Assembly (NCBI RefSeq): GCF_000379665.1
Contig: NZ_KB903368.1
Span: 280,899-344,898, forward strand
Direction: 5' to 3'
Length of the DNA stretch: 64,000 nt
DNA from: Butyricimonas synergistica DSM 23225
Lineage (GTDB): Bacteria; Bacteroidota; Bacteroidia; Bacteroidales; Marinifilaceae
A program made the position numbers and the translations under genes. Positions 1-8,424 of the stretch are shown piece by piece (position 1 is the first letter of the stretch; each line of letters begins with the position of its first letter). A model generated the notes under the pieces. The model was given only the letters and a program-made list of their open reading frames with translations. It had not been told where the DNA came from and did no database searches.

Positions 1-959
1 TGGTGATGCGGCTTCCGGTTGTCGGGTTCATCAAGGGACACGGGGAGCGGGATTGTGTTCGGGAAGGTGACCGGGATTATAATCGTTTTGCCCAGGATAA
101 ACCGTTCCGGTATTCATTGATTAATCAGGGTTTTGATTTTGAGGAAATAACACTTGATAAGGATATCCCGGAACATTTGGCGATATTGGTGCTTGCCGAT
201 GTAAGGACTCCTTTCTCCGGGGAAGAAATGCAGCGACTGAACCGGTATATCGAGAAAGGCGGTAATATTTTGATCGCGGGGGAACCCCGCAGGCAGGAGA
301 TCATGAATCCGATTATCCGGTCTCTGGGGGTTCAATTTATGCCGGGGCGACTGGTGCGTCCGAGTGAGAATTTCCAGGCTGATTTTATCATGGCTTGCCC
401 AACTCCCGAGGCGGGAGAATTGTCTTATATTTTTAAGGAGATGATTGACCGGGAAAGAGTGTTAACGATGCCCGGTTGTGCGGGATTGGAATACACGACA
501 GACAAGGGTTTCCGGGTGACGCCGCTTTTTGTCAGTGATACTGTGGGATGTTGGAATGAAGTGGAAACAACGGATTTCGTCGATGACACAGTGCGGCTCA
601 ATCCCGCCGTCGGTGAAGTGGAACGGACGTACACGACAGCTTTGGCACTTTCCCGGAAGGTGGGAGATAAAGAACAAAAAATAGTTATCTTGGGAGATGC
701 GGATTGCATCAGTAACGGGGAGATTAGCATTAGCCGCAAGAACGTCAGGGCGGCAAATTATTCGTTGATCAGCGGGGCATTCTTCTGGATGTCCGACGAA
801 GAAGTGCCTATTGATGTCCGGCGTCCGACAGCTCCCGATAATGCCGTGAATATCGGGGACACGGGAATGTATATTTCCAAGATCGGTTTTATGGGATGTT
901 TACCGGTAGCCTTGGCGATCTGGGCTATTTTTATCTGGGTGAGAAGACGGGGGCGTTAG
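1..959 (+). CDS. GldG-like ABC transporter auxiliary protein, C-terminal part
   Basis: The frame is already open at the left edge, so the N-terminus is outside the window; about 318 residues are visible. It resembles the C-terminal half of GldG / ABC_transp_aux proteins, which sit beside ABC-2 type permeases in Bacteroidota and have a large periplasmic Rossmann-like domain. Visible hallmarks are the stretch LAILVLADVRTPFSGEEMQR followed by an IEKGGNILIAGEP segment (the 'tilde-like' domain typical of the family), a later VILGDADCISNGE motif, and a single C-terminal membrane helix (about residues 292-311) ending in a basic RRRGR tail. Partner permease and ATPase genes would be expected to the left. 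It is followed by a terminator hairpin, so it is probably the last gene of its operon. The family call rests on architecture; the exact transport substrate cannot be inferred. Confidence 0.7.
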   Translation, partial: VMRLPVVGFIKGHGERDCVREGDRDYNRFAQDKPFRYSLINQGFDFEEITLDKDIPEHLAILVLADVRTPFSGEEMQRLNRYIEKGGNILIAGEPRRQEIMNPIIRSLGVQFMPGRLVRPSENFQADFIMACPTPEAGELSYIFKEMIDRERVLTMPGCAGLEYTTDKGFRVTPLFVSDTVGCWNEVETTDFVDDTVRLNPAVGEVERTYTTALALSRKVGDKEQKIVILGDADCISNGEISISRKNVRAANYSLISGAFFWMSDEEVPIDVRRPTAPDNAVNIGDTGMYISKIGFMGCLPVALAIWAIFIWVRRRGR

Positions 960-995
960 GGTAAACTGAATCGAAATATTATCGTAGTGTGTCAT

Positions 996-1025
996 TAAGC
1001 CTAGTGTTGCGTATAGGCTTATTTC
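996..1025 (+). terminator. Intrinsic terminator after the GldG-like gene
   Basis: An 8-bp perfect stem (TAAGCCTA at 996-1003 against TAGGCTTA at 1014-1021) with a 10-nt loop is followed by a short T-rich tract. It lies 37 bases past the stop codon of the upstream gene. Confidence 0.6.
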
Positions 1026-1030
1026 TTGAT

Positions 1031-1071
1031 AAGAATCGTATAAATATAAATTATTTACGCGATTCTTTTTT
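1031..1071. terminator. Second hairpin with T-run, possible terminator
   Basis: AAGAATCG (1031-1038) pairs with CGATTCTT (1060-1067) across a long AT-rich loop and is followed by a run of Ts. It stands just beyond the 3' end of the minus-strand kinase remnant and after the first terminator. It could end transcription from the left, but the long loop makes this uncertain. Confidence 0.35.
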
Positions 1072-1076
1072 GATTA

Positions 1077-1280
1077 TTACAAGTGGGAACCCGGAACGGT
1101 CAAAGGCAGAATCATTGTAAAGCAACAACCTTTTCCGACTTCGGAATTTACTTCTATGCGTCCTGCCAGCTTCTCGATGATAACTTGGCATATATGGTTT
1201 ATCTGGTTGAATTGCTTATTATCTGCTTTTGAATTATTTTTATATTTATTAGGATGAGCTTGCAATATTTTCATGTTCAT
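1077..1280 (-). pseudogene. Histidine-kinase C-terminal remnant (HATPase end)
   Basis: A 67-codon minus-strand frame ends with a segment that reads like the extreme C-terminus of a sensor histidine kinase: QVIIEKLAGRIEVNSEVGKG then CCFTMILPL. In intact kinases this is the last helix and strand of the HATPase_c domain (xxLxGxIxVxSxxGxGxxFxxxLP). The preceding ~35 residues (Asn/Lys-rich) do not continue the fold: the N, G1 and F boxes and the whole phosphoacceptor domain are missing. No kinase reading frame is visible upstream on the minus strand, so this is a decayed tail and not a small gene. It occupies the gap between two unrelated plus-strand genes and is probably a trace of a hybrid or simple two-component gene once present here. 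Confidence 0.6.
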
Positions 1281-1320
1281 GGGCTTTTATCACTTGATAA
1301 TTTTTTACAGATTAATTTGT

Positions 1321-1328
1321 TATCTTTG
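1321..1328 (+). promoter_or_regulatory. Probable -7 box (TATCTTTG) for sigma gene 1
   Basis: TATCTTTG matches the Bacteroidota primary-sigma -7 consensus TAnnTTTG and lies 33 bases before the ATG. A CTTG at 1293-1296 is a weak -33 candidate because the spacing is 24 instead of about 19-21. Confidence 0.5.
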
Positions 1329-1361
1329 TAGGCGTATTGGGTATTTTAATAAAAGGAATAT

Positions 1362-1919
1362 ATGGAGATGTTCTTGAGTGCATTGCAAAAAGGGGATGAA
1401 AAAGCTTTCCGTTTGCTGTTCGATGAATTTTATATTGCACTTTGTTTGTTCGCAGAGCGTTTCTTGAAAGATCGGGAAGCGGCAGCAGATGTGGTGCAAG
1501 AGTCTTTTTTGAAATACTGGGATCGCCATGCAGACTTTGATAATTACTATAAAATAAAATCATTTCTTTATGTAGTGGTTCGTCACGCATGTTTGAATCA
1601 ACTCCGGAACAAGCGAGTGAAGGTGGAGATAGAGGAAGATATGGCAATCGAATCGGATGAATTTTTTCAAGAACAAATGATGGAGGAAGAGGCTTATCGA
1701 GTGTTTTACAGATCCATAGAAGAGTTGCCCCAGCAGATGCGGAATGTAATTCATTATGCGTTGGAAGGATTGAAAAATTCGGAGATTGCGGAGAAGATGG
1801 GTGTTTCCGTTCATGCTGTCCATGCTTATAAAAAGGAAGCATATAAAAAATTGAAAGACAACATGAAAGGTCATTATTATTTGTTGGAAGTGATTCTTTG
1901 CATATTCTTGAATAGTTAA
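1362..1919 (+). CDS. RNA polymerase ECF-type sigma factor, locus 1
   Basis: A 185-residue ECF sigma factor of the Bacteroides sigma-70 family. Region 2 spans about residues 8-75, with LFDEFYIALCLFAERFLKDR and DVVQESFLKYWD as the core-binding and -10 recognition helices. Region 4 spans about residues 115-170, with ELPQQMRNVIHYALEGLKNS and the helix-turn-helix around IAEKMGVSVHAVHAYKKEA. A short hydrophobic tail (LLEVILCIFLNS) follows. The ATG has a purine-rich AAAAGGA upstream. The FecR-type anti-sigma gene and a SusC gene with an STN domain follow directly, so it very likely drives transcription of locus 1 when the receptor binds its ligand. Codon use is AT-richer than in the genes beyond 11 kb. 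Family assignment is firm; the regulon is inferred. Confidence 0.9.
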   Translation: MEMFLSALQKGDEKAFRLLFDEFYIALCLFAERFLKDREAAADVVQESFLKYWDRHADFDNYYKIKSFLYVVVRHACLNQLRNKRVKVEIEEDMAIESDEFFQEQMMEEEAYRVFYRSIEELPQQMRNVIHYALEGLKNSEIAEKMGVSVHAVHAYKKEAYKKLKDNMKGHYYLLEVILCIFLNS

Positions 1920-2008
1920 TAAATAATAAAATTTCAAAGACTGACATACCCGATATTCTATTTCTTATGTTGTAAGAGTAAAGATAAAAAACTCTTTACA
2001 AGTAAAAA

Positions 2009-3184
2009 ATGGATAAGGCTTATTTTGATATAGCAATTTTAGTCGGGAAGTATTTGGCAGGGAATTTGACAGGGGAGGAACGCATACGTTTGGATGATTG
2101 GTTGATTGCTTCCGAACGGCATCAGAAATGGTTCAGAAGAGTGACTTCAGATGCTTATAAGCAGGAAAAAGGAAAAGTTTCATGCTCCATAGACATAGAT
2201 GCTGGATGGAAAGATTTGCAGGCAAAACGCTTTTCAAAGCGGCATAAGATGCGGTGGCTTCGTTTGGGAAAATATGCTGCTGTATTGTTGATCCCTTTAT
2301 TGGTAGTCGGGGGGATGTATTGGCTGTTTTACGAGCATGAGTCAGGAACGGAGATCGTGGAAACCATAGTGGCAGGTACCCGTAAAGCTTATTTGATAAT
2401 GGGCGACGGTACTTCTATATCCGTAGAAGATCAGCAGCAACGCTTGTTGGAAGAAAAAGACGGTACTAAAATTGATTTGCAGAAAGAACATATTACTTAT
2501 AAAAATGCTGTCGATAATAAAAATGCTGATCTGATTTATAATGAATTAGTGATTCCGCGTGGCGGGGAGTTTTCATTAACCCTGTCTGATGGTACCATCG
2601 TTTTTTTAAATGCGGAATCAAAACTTCGTTTCCCGGTGAAATTTGATGCTAATAATCGAATTGTAGAACTTGAGGGAGAGGGATACTTTCAGGTAGCTCG
2701 TGATGAGAATGCCCCGTTTGTCGTGAAAACTTCCAAAGTGAATGTACAAGTTTTAGGAACAGAATTTAATGTAGCCGCTTATACTGAAGATACTGTAATT
2801 CAAACTACTTTGGTGAGTGGTTCCGTGCGGGTTTCCTTGGAGGATAGTGATAAAACAGTTGTTTTAAAACCGGGAGAACAAGTTGAATGTAGCCGTCGGG
2901 GAAATAGCTTACAAGTGAGTCATGTTGATGTGGCTAGCATTATTGCATGGAAAGATGGGCGGCTTCGTTTTGAAGAAAAATCTTTGTGTGAGGTTATGAA
3001 GATTGTAGCTCGTTGGTATGATGTGGAGGTCATATATTTGGATGAGGAGGTAAAGTGGTATCCTTTCGGGTGTAATTTTAATCGTCATTCTACCATTGAG
3101 CCTTTGCTGAAAGTATTTGAAGCCACGGGAACGGTGGAAACTCGTGTCGAGGGACGGAAGATATTTATAAAAAAACGAAAATAA
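2009..3184 (+). CDS. FecR-family anti-sigma factor, locus 1
   Basis: A 391-residue single-pass inner-membrane regulator. The cytoplasmic N-terminal part (about 1-85) would bind the ECF sigma factor, one transmembrane helix lies at about 88-108 (AAVLLIPLLVVGGMYWLFY), and the periplasmic FecR domain holds the usual pattern VIPRGGEFSLTLSDGT, FLNAESKLRFPV, GEGYFQVARDENAPFVV and VLGTEFNV (about 180-260). A DUF4974-like C-terminal domain (about 310-391; LCEVMKIVARWYDVEVIY) closes the protein and ends in a basic KKRK. It sits 89 bases after the sigma gene; that gap contains an imperfect hairpin at 1970-2001. By family knowledge it holds the sigma factor inactive until the STN domain of the cognate SusC signals through it. 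Confidence 0.9.
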   Translation: MDKAYFDIAILVGKYLAGNLTGEERIRLDDWLIASERHQKWFRRVTSDAYKQEKGKVSCSIDIDAGWKDLQAKRFSKRHKMRWLRLGKYAAVLLIPLLVVGGMYWLFYEHESGTEIVETIVAGTRKAYLIMGDGTSISVEDQQQRLLEEKDGTKIDLQKEHITYKNAVDNKNADLIYNELVIPRGGEFSLTLSDGTIVFLNAESKLRFPVKFDANNRIVELEGEGYFQVARDENAPFVVKTSKVNVQVLGTEFNVAAYTEDTVIQTTLVSGSVRVSLEDSDKTVVLKPGEQVECSRRGNSLQVSHVDVASIIAWKDGRLRFEEKSLCEVMKIVARWYDVEVIYLDEEVKWYPFGCNFNRHSTIEPLLKVFEATGTVETRVEGRKIFIKKRK

Positions 3185-3213
3185 AACGGAAGATGGTGGC
3201 ACATCTCCCGTTC

Positions 3214-3238
3214 ACGGCACTTCATGTTGAAGTGCTGT
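3214..3238 (+). other. Hairpin in the FecR-SusC gap, locus 1
   Basis: An 11-bp stem with one G-T wobble (ACGGCACTTCA / TGAAGTGCTGT) and a 3-nt loop lies between the FecR stop and the SusC start. There is no T-run. Hairpins also occur in the equivalent gaps of loci 2 and 3, which suggests attenuation or RNA processing that separates low-level regulator expression from high-level receptor expression. Confidence 0.5.
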
Positions 3239-3264
3239 AATTTAAATAATAAACATTCAAAGTT

Positions 3265-6200
3265 ATGAAAAAAAATCATTGGTTTCCCTATCCTTGGGGA
3301 ATAAAAATGAAGTACGCGTTACTATTTTGTCGGGTAACCTTATTTCTATGTTTGTTTTGTCCTGGATTGATAATGGCACAAGATCAGAAAAGTGTTATTA
3401 ATCTGTCCATGAAGGATGCAACCTTGAAAGAGGTCATTTGGAATATCGAGAAGCAATCCGGTTTTGTCTTTGCTTATAATGCTAATGATTTGGCAAGAGT
3501 GGGCAAAGTGAGTGTGAACATTAAAGAAAAAACTGTACTGGAAGCATTGAATATCTGTTTGAAAGGTACGGGACTATCTTATGTTGTGCAGGAAAACATC
3601 ATCGTGATCAAGCAAAAGGAAACTAAGGCTTCCAAGATTGAAAAAGTTACGGTTCGAGGTAAGGTGGTGGATAAGGACGGTGCGCCTCTGCCCGGGGTGA
3701 CTATTTTAATCAAGGGGACTACCGTGGGTGTTTCCACGAATGGGGACGGACAATATGCTATAAGTGTCGCGAAACAGGATAGTCTTGTCTTTGTGTTCTC
3801 GTTTATCGGGCTGAAGACCAAAGAAGTCAAGTGGAATGGACAGGAAGCATTGAATGTGGTGTTGGAGGAAGATTCCCAGGTTATGGATGAGGTGGTTGTA
3901 TCGACGGGATATAATACAGTCAACCGCAGGGATATGGTAGGTTCCTACACAAGCGTAAAAGCCGCTGATATTATGATGCCGGCGTATAACTCGATAGACC
4001 AGATGTTGCAGGGGCAAATAGCCGGCATGGTCGTGATGAACACCAGTTCCCGGGTTGGGACGACACCGAAAATCAAGTTGAGAGGGACAACGACTATTTT
4101 TGGAAATCAATCCCCGTTGTGGGTGGTAGACGGTATTGTGCAGGAGGATCCTTTAGAATTGGAAACTGCAGACATTATGACTCAGGATCTGAAAGATATT
4201 GTCGGAAGTCAGATTTCTTGGTTGAATCCGATGGATATAGAAACGATTACTGTGCTAAAAGATGCTTCTGCCACGGCTGTTTATGGTTCAAAAGCTTCTA
4301 ATGGAGTAATCGTGATTACCACGAAGAAAGGAAAAGTGGGGAGGTTAACCGTGAATTACACGGGCAATATGACTATCAATACCCGTCCTAATTATGGGAT
4401 GTTCAATTACATGAATTCTAAGGAGCGGGTGCAGTTTTCGCAAGACGTGTATAATGCTGGGGTATATTATATGGAAGAACCTATATCTCAGCCGTATACT
4501 TATGAGGGAGCAATGAAAATGTATTTGGCTGGTGATTTAAGTTATGATGAATTCATGAAGAGAAAAACTTTTTTGTCGACGGTTAATACGGATTGGTTTG
4601 ATTTATTGACCCGTTCGGCTGTCAGTCATAGTCATAATGTAAGTTTGGCTGGAGGTACGGAAGCGGTAACTTACAATGTTTCTTTGGGGTATAATAACAC
4701 GTTGGGACAGGAGATCGGAAACTCCAACGAGAGAATGACCGGTCGGGTTGCGGTGAATGTTCGTTTACATGAGAAAGTGCGTTTGAATGCCAGCCTGAAT
4801 GCAACTTCCAGTACTACGAAGGCTTTTGGCGAAGAAGTGAATCCGATGTCGTATGCCACGACAACAAGTCGTTCTATTCCGGCTTATGATGAAGAAGGAA
4901 ATCCGGTATATTATCAAAAACGGAAGTCTTATTTATATAATAGAAATGTTCAAAGTTTGAGTTATAATTTTATCAATGAACGGAATAATAGTGGCTCTAC
5001 CAACAAGAATTTGCATGTATCTGCTGCCCTTAATTTCAAATGGGATATATTGGATTGGTTGAGTTATGAATTTACCGGGGGATATACGGCCTCGAATACG
5101 AACGGGGAAACTTATAACACGGAGAGAACATTCCGTGTAGCTTGGAGGTATCGCGGGTATGATTATGGAGCGGCAGAACCGAATAGCACTTTATTTAAAG
5201 CGGCACTTTTGCCTTTTGGAGGTGTGATGTTCACTACCGATGCTTCACAACGTGCGTATAATATTCAGAATAAGATTTTGATTTCGAAATCCTTTAATGA
5301 TGAGCATCGCTTGAATGCCATGCTGGCAATGGAACTTCGTTCCTCTGCTGTTGCCAACAATGCTAATAAAGTATGGGGATATATGCCTGACCGGGGAGAA
5401 ACTTTGGTAAGACCTACGCCGCCGGATGAATTGCGGCCAATTAGTAATGCTGTTTCCGGTTGGGGAATACTGGATGAAATTTATGGAACAGGATGGAAGC
5501 GGACCAAAAATACGGATAATTACCTTTCTTTCTTTGCAACGGTTGCTTATTCGTTAAAAAATCGTTACGTGTTTAATTTCTCGATGCGAAATGACGAGTC
5601 CAATCGTTTCGGGCAGGACGTGAATAATCGGTTTGATCCGACATATTCTTTCGGTTTGTCTTGGAAAATGATGGATGAGCCATGGCTCGAGGGGATGAAA
5701 AAATGGCTGAATGCCTTTAACGTTCGTGCTACCTATGGAATACAAGGAAATGCGATGACTAAATTGGGACCGGATTTGACATTGAGGCAATATGGAATTC
5801 TTTCGGTTTATAATCAGCATTACTCGAAGATCTCTAGTTTGCCGAACCCGAATCTTTCTTGGGAAAAAACAAAGTCTTGGGATTGGGGAGTGGATATGAC
5901 ATTGTTTAATATATTTGATGTTGTCGTTGATTATTATAGAAGAAATTCGAACGTTATTGTTACCCAAGATTTGCCTTCCGAGTATGGGATATCAACAATG
6001 AATATGAATGGCGGGAAAATAACGAACGAAGGAGTTGAGTTTACGGTTAGTTTTACTCCGGTGAAGACTAAAGATTGGGCTTTAAGTATCTCATTGAACT
6101 CTTCTAAAAACTGGAATGAAACGGGAAAAGAAGAATACGAAGCCACTAGAGATGAGCTACTTGCTGGTAATAGCGAGAAGATTCTGAAGAAAGGCTATCC

Positions 6201-6870
6201 GGTTGGTGGTTTCTGGTCTTATTCTTTTGCCGGGTTAAGTAGTGAGGACGGTCGTCCATTGTTTAATTACTTTGATGTGCCGGAAGCAGATAGAAATTCT
6301 AGTGTAGATCCGACAACTTATCTGGTATATTCCGGTACGAAAGAACCGAATTTTACCGGGGGATTGAATTTCAGTTTGCGTTGGAAGACGTTGACCCTCT
6401 CATCCGGTTTTTCCCTATTGTTAGGATGCAAAAAACGTTTGCCTTCTCCATATGCCAATATACCTAATGGAGCGAAAATTCCGGATCCGGATGTGAATTT
6501 GAGTAAGGATTTAACCAAACGTTGGAAGAAACCGGGAGATGAGAATTACACGAAAATACCCGGATTGGTGACGACGCTGAGTAGTAATGTTGTTTTACCG
6601 AATGGTTCGGAGGAACAGTGGATGAGAGTATGGGAACAATCTGATGCTTTGGTTGCGGATGCTTCATTCTTGCGTTGCAGGCAATTGTCATTGTCTTGGC
6701 GGATTGGTGAAGATTGGTGCAAACGGATGGGGTTGAAGACGCTTTCCTTGAACGCTACGGTGTCAAATTTATTTGTTATAGCAAGTAAACGCTTTAATGG
6801 TTTTGATCCGGAATTGGGGGATAGCGTGCATCCGAAGAATTATTCCGTGGGAATTAATATTGGATTTTAA
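3265..6870 (+). CDS. SusC/RagA-family TonB-dependent transducer, locus 1
   Basis: A 1201-residue outer-membrane TonB-dependent receptor. After a long signal region (cleavage likely near residue 38, IMAQ/DQ) comes an STN signalling domain (about 42-115; INLSMKDATLKEVIWNIEKQ), which marks receptors that signal to FecR. A carboxypeptidase-D-like regulatory domain follows (about 128-205; VRGKVVDKDGAPLPGVTILI), then a TonB-box-like DEVVVSTGYNT and the plug domain, ending in the SusC signature KDASATAVYGSKASNGVIVI (about 332-351). The remainder is the beta-barrel and ends in Phe (GINIGF), as usual for BAM substrates. SusD follows after 9 bases, so the two form a SusCD import complex. Substrate is unknown; neighbours (thioredoxins, protease-like genes) point to peptides or protein fragments more than to glycans. 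Confidence 0.93.
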   Translation: MKKNHWFPYPWGIKMKYALLFCRVTLFLCLFCPGLIMAQDQKSVINLSMKDATLKEVIWNIEKQSGFVFAYNANDLARVGKVSVNIKEKTVLEALNICLKGTGLSYVVQENIIVIKQKETKASKIEKVTVRGKVVDKDGAPLPGVTILIKGTTVGVSTNGDGQYAISVAKQDSLVFVFSFIGLKTKEVKWNGQEALNVVLEEDSQVMDEVVVSTGYNTVNRRDMVGSYTSVKAADIMMPAYNSIDQMLQGQIAGMVVMNTSSRVGTTPKIKLRGTTTIFGNQSPLWVVDGIVQEDPLELETADIMTQDLKDIVGSQISWLNPMDIETITVLKDASATAVYGSKASNGVIVITTKKGKVGRLTVNYTGNMTINTRPNYGMFNYMNSKERVQFSQDVYNAGVYYMEEPISQPYTYEGAMKMYLAGDLSYDEFMKRKTFLSTVNTDWFDLLTRSAVSHSHNVSLAGGTEAVTYNVSLGYNNTLGQEIGNSNERMTGRVAVNVRLHEKVRLNASLNATSSTTKAFGEEVNPMSYATTTSRSIPAYDEEGNPVYYQKRKSYLYNRNVQSLSYNFINERNNSGSTNKNLHVSAALNFKWDILDWLSYEFTGGYTASNTNGETYNTERTFRVAWRYRGYDYGAAEPNSTLFKAALLPFGGVMFTTDASQRAYNIQNKILISKSFNDEHRLNAMLAMELRSSAVANNANKVWGYMPDRGETLVRPTPPDELRPISNAVSGWGILDEIYGTGWKRTKNTDNYLSFFATVAYSLKNRYVFNFSMRNDESNRFGQDVNNRFDPTYSFGLSWKMMDEPWLEGMKKWLNAFNVRATYGIQGNAMTKLGPDLTLRQYGILSVYNQHYSKISSLPNPNLSWEKTKSWDWGVDMTLFNIFDVVVDYYRRNSNVIVTQDLPSEYGISTMNMNGGKITNEGVEFTVSFTPVKTKDWALSISLNSSKNWNETGKEEYEATRDELLAGNSEKILKKGYPVGGFWSYSFAGLSSEDGRPLFNYFDVPEADRNSSVDPTTYLVYSGTKEPNFTGGLNFSLRWKTLTLSSGFSLLLGCKKRLPSPYANIPNGAKIPDPDVNLSKDLTKRWKKPGDENYTKIPGLVTTLSSNVVLPNGSEEQWMRVWEQSDALVADASFLRCRQLSLSWRIGEDWCKRMGLKTLSLNATVSNLFVIASKRFNGFDPELGDSVHPKNYSVGINIGF

Positions 6871-6879
6871 AAATGTAGG

Positions 6880-8412
6880 ATGATGAAAAAGTTATTGATT
6901 GTATTATTTGCGGGTTTATTAGCCGCTTGTTCGGATTTCTTGGAACCCAAATCGCAAAGTGAATATATTCCTAGAGAAGCTACTGCTTTGAATGAGATGT
7001 TATTGGGGAATGCTTACATACAGGCGGCAGGAGGAGAAGAAGTTATGAATCTGTTGTTGATGTTTGACGATGATATCATGTGTTCGGATTCGTCGGGAGC
7101 TTTAAACACGATGACGATGACGGGGGATAATTTGCAGTTATTGGAAAAACTTTATGCATGGCAGCCGGATATATTCATCCAAGAGGGAACTTTGATGTAT
7201 CAAACGCCTTGGGATTGGTTCTATTCTTATATTTTGGGGGCGAACGCGGCGTTGGATTACATTGATGGTGTTTCGGGAACCGATGATGAAAGAAATATCG
7301 TGAAAGCTCAGGCTTTCGCTTTACGTGCTTACTATTATTTTCAATTAGTAAATATGTGGGGGGCTCCTTATAATTATGACAAGAAAGCCTTGGGGGTACC
7401 CTTGAAAATAACCAGTGCGTTGGAAGCGAAAGAACTCCCGCGAAACACGGTTGAAGAAGTGTACGCTCAGATTGTGGCGGATTTGGATGAAGCCGAGAAA
7501 ACATACGAGAAGTTGCCCAAGGAACAACAATACCGGAAGGATTACAGAACCAGTTTGCCCATGGTGCAACTATTGAAATCCAGGGTTTACTTGTACATGG
7601 AGGATTGGAAGAATGCGGCTATTTACGCACGGAAAGTGATTGATGATTGGGATTTCATGTTGACGGATTTGAATACCTTGCCCCAGAAAACGACAGCGCA
7701 ACCGTACTACAATTTCATTTCGCAAGATTGTTCGGAAGTGATCTGGGTGTTCGGGAAGATAGCTAACTTCGTGAATTTAGTGAAGCAGGAGATGGTGTTC
7801 CCCGATCCTTATAAACCGGGACAAAACTTGGAAACTAATTTCTTTAATGCTTCTTCCGGGTTGCTTGAAGCCTTTAAAGCCGGGGATCTTCGCAAAGAAA
7901 ATTATATCGTGCGTTCTCCCTATACCGATTCCGAAGGTAATGAGCATCTTGGCGGATACGCTCCTTACGGGAAATTTGCGGTGAACTATGCTCATGAACC
8001 TATTAGCAACACGAACTTCGCTCACGCGTTTCGGTTGCCGGAAGCTTATTTAAATTTGGCAGAGGCTGCCGCGCAGGATAAGGATGAGAAAACAGCTAAA
8101 TGGGCATTGGAAACATTGTTGGAGAAGCGTTTTGTGCCGGGAACAGTTTCGGTGACGGAAACGGGAAGTGCTTTAGTTGAGCGTATCCGTCAGGAAAGGC
8201 GGTTGGAACTATGTTTCGAGGGGCATCGTTGGTTTGACTTGCGTCGTTACGGGATGCCATCCATCACTCACGAGTGGAAGAGCGATGGAAAGGTTATCAA
8301 GCGTTACACGCTGAAAGAAAAAGACCCGTTCTACACGTGGCCAATTCCACAGGATGTGATGGAAGAGAATAGAAAGTTGGTACAAAATCCGTTACCGGAA
8401 GTAAGAAATTAA
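6880..8412 (+). CDS. SusD/RagB-family surface lipoprotein, locus 1
   Basis: A 510-residue substrate-binding lipoprotein that caps the SusC barrel. The signal peptide ends in a clear lipobox (LLAAC, Cys about 17) followed by SDFLEPKSQSEY, the common start of mature SusD proteins. The SusD_RagB tetratricopeptide core is seen around ALRAYYYFQLVNMWGAPYNY (about 148-167) and the C-terminal signature RIRQERRLELCFEGHRWFDL (about 428-447) with the final YTWPIPQDVMEEN. Two ATG codons are adjacent; the first follows an AGGATG-like site. It is 9 bases downstream of SusC and 12 upstream of the next lipoprotein gene, so it is cotranscribed. Confidence 0.93.
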   Translation: MMKKLLIVLFAGLLAACSDFLEPKSQSEYIPREATALNEMLLGNAYIQAAGGEEVMNLLLMFDDDIMCSDSSGALNTMTMTGDNLQLLEKLYAWQPDIFIQEGTLMYQTPWDWFYSYILGANAALDYIDGVSGTDDERNIVKAQAFALRAYYYFQLVNMWGAPYNYDKKALGVPLKITSALEAKELPRNTVEEVYAQIVADLDEAEKTYEKLPKEQQYRKDYRTSLPMVQLLKSRVYLYMEDWKNAAIYARKVIDDWDFMLTDLNTLPQKTTAQPYYNFISQDCSEVIWVFGKIANFVNLVKQEMVFPDPYKPGQNLETNFFNASSGLLEAFKAGDLRKENYIVRSPYTDSEGNEHLGGYAPYGKFAVNYAHEPISNTNFAHAFRLPEAYLNLAEAAAQDKDEKTAKWALETLLEKRFVPGTVSVTETGSALVERIRQERRLELCFEGHRWFDLRRYGMPSITHEWKSDGKVIKRYTLKEKDPFYTWPIPQDVMEENRKLVQNPLPEVRN

Positions 8413-8424
8413 AGAGAATATACT

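Noticed and set aside
1312..1947. 211-codon minus-strand frame opposite sigma gene 1
   Set aside because: The plus-strand ECF sigma factor is unambiguous; this frame is its shadow.
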